Source: Amylibacter sp. | GTDB lineage: Bacteria > Pseudomonadota > Alphaproteobacteria > Rhodobacterales > Rhodobacteraceae | Assembly: GCA_027083485.1 (NCBI GenBank) | Contig: JALWOO010000226.1 | Span: 1 to 6,811, forward strand | Direction: 5' to 3' | Length of the DNA stretch: 6,811 nucleotides | In this document: piece after piece, positions 6,265 through 6,811 of the stretch | Layout: each line of letters begins with the position of its first letter | Position numbering within the stretch: the first letter of the stretch is position 1 | Made by a program: the position numbers and the translations under genes | Notes under the pieces: model-generated | Told to the model about the DNA's origin: nothing | Databases searched by the model: none | Seen by the model: only the letters and a program-made list of their open reading frames with translations

Positions 6265-6811
6265 CTAATCATTCATTGCCAGCGGCACGGCGGATAATTC
6301 GCGCAACAGCTTGTCAATGATCGCACGTTTGTAATCCTGAAAATCCCGCGCCCGAATGACAAAACTGCCCGGACCGGTGATCACGTTTTCCCGATAATAT
6401 TGCGTCAGATCCGGCACATCGGTTTCAATCGCCAGCCCGTTGACGATCACCGCGCGGCTGTCGGCAATGGCGCGGGCGGCGGGCAGTTTCAGGGCACCTT
6501 TGACCCAAGGGTCGGATTCCGGCCCGTCGCCGGAAATATCCACCACCCAGCGCGGGGCGCGGGCGGGGTTTTCATCCAGCATGGCAATCGCATAAACCAG
6601 CGCATCGCCGATATTGGTGCCGCCGCCGCCAATGGCCGGTACGCCGGGGGCGGAGATATTGAACATCTCTATCTCTTTTGCGAAACTTTCAAAACTTTCC
6701 GGATCGGTCAGCAGGTGCCATTTGGTCGGGTATTTCGGATAGGCCGCATCCGACCAGATCAGCACCGTTGCGGAAATCGCCTGTTGCTGCCCGCTGCGCA
6801 CGGCATTTTGC
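6265..6811 (-). CDS. DUF1194 (von Willebrand A-like) protein, C-terminal part
   Basis: The frame is open from the right edge of the window to a TAG at 6265-6267, giving about 181 residues; the N-terminus lies beyond the window. A GTG at 6799-6801 could be read as a start but the frame stays open upstream (QNA before it) and the family's N-terminal DxSxS metal site would be lost, so it is internal. Visible family marks, counting that Val as 1: TVLIWSDAAY (12-21), GGGGTNIGDALVYAI (58-72, with the metal-site Thr), VVDISGDGPESD (86-97, the third metal-site Asp region), VNGLAIE (120-126), and YYRENVITGPGSFVIRARDF (135-154), a typical DUF1194 ending. These proteins usually carry a signal peptide and are of unknown function, possibly binding a ligand or partner through a Mg2+ site in the periplasm. 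It ends 9 nt from the convergent sulfotransferase gene. Confidence 0.85.
   Translation of the reverse strand, partial: QNAVRSGQQQAISATVLIWSDAAYPKYPTKWHLLTDPESFESFAKEIEMFNISAPGVPAIGGGGTNIGDALVYAIAMLDENPARAPRWVVDISGDGPESDPWVKGALKLPAARAIADSRAVIVNGLAIETDVPDLTQYYRENVITGPGSFVIRARDFQDYKRAIIDKLLRELSAVPLAMND

Noticed and set aside
6265..6801. Treating the DUF1194 gene as complete with a GTG start at 6801
   Set aside because: The frame stays open to the window edge, and a start there would remove the family's N-terminal metal-binding motif.
1..6811. tRNA, rRNA, CRISPR array, insertion sequence or riboswitch
   Set aside because: No cloverleaf, no regularly spaced repeats, no transposase-like frame and no long structured leader were seen; almost all of the sequence is coding.

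Overview
The window looks like chromosomal DNA of an alphaproteobacterium, probably Rhodobacteraceae/Roseobacter-like. The basis is a moderately high G+C, a GGGTTTGGGGGC-AGC-GCCCCC type intergenic hairpin that I recall as common in that group, and a DUF1194 gene plus a small sulfotransferase gene, both frequent there. This is inference from sequence style, not a database match.

Region 1 (1-5415, + strand) is the downstream part of a tightly packed operon. A gene tail (1-31) overlaps the start of the first complete gene. Then come: an MrpD/NuoN-type antiporter-like membrane subunit (31-1578); a second, NuoM/MrpD-type subunit (1589-3058); a 106-residue soluble protein of unknown function (3055-3375); a 115-residue two-helix membrane protein with an RPEDYYGD motif (3378-3725); and a NuoL/MrpA-type subunit with a short lateral-helix-like C-terminus (3712-5415). 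Junctions are TGATG, a 10-nt gap, ATGA, a 2-nt gap and a 14-nt overlap, so translation is probably coupled throughout. All three large subunits keep the buried Glu (TM5) and Lys (TM7, TM8, TM12) residues that carry protons in complex I and Mrp. No NADH-, hydrogenase- or quinone-module gene is in the window. The simplest reading is a Mrp-like multisubunit cation/proton antiporter with three antiporter modules and two extra small subunits; missing Mrp-type partners (B, C, E, F, G) would be expected upstream.

Region 2 (5416-5583) is a 168-nt gap with three alternative or adjacent hairpins, probably the operon terminator carried by a dispersed repeat, followed by a weak promoter candidate.

Region 3 (5584-6811) holds a GTG-started sulfotransferase (+) and, converging on it with a 9-nt gap, the C-terminal part of a DUF1194 (von Willebrand A-like) protein (-) that runs off the right edge. 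Neither has an obvious functional tie to the antiporter operon.
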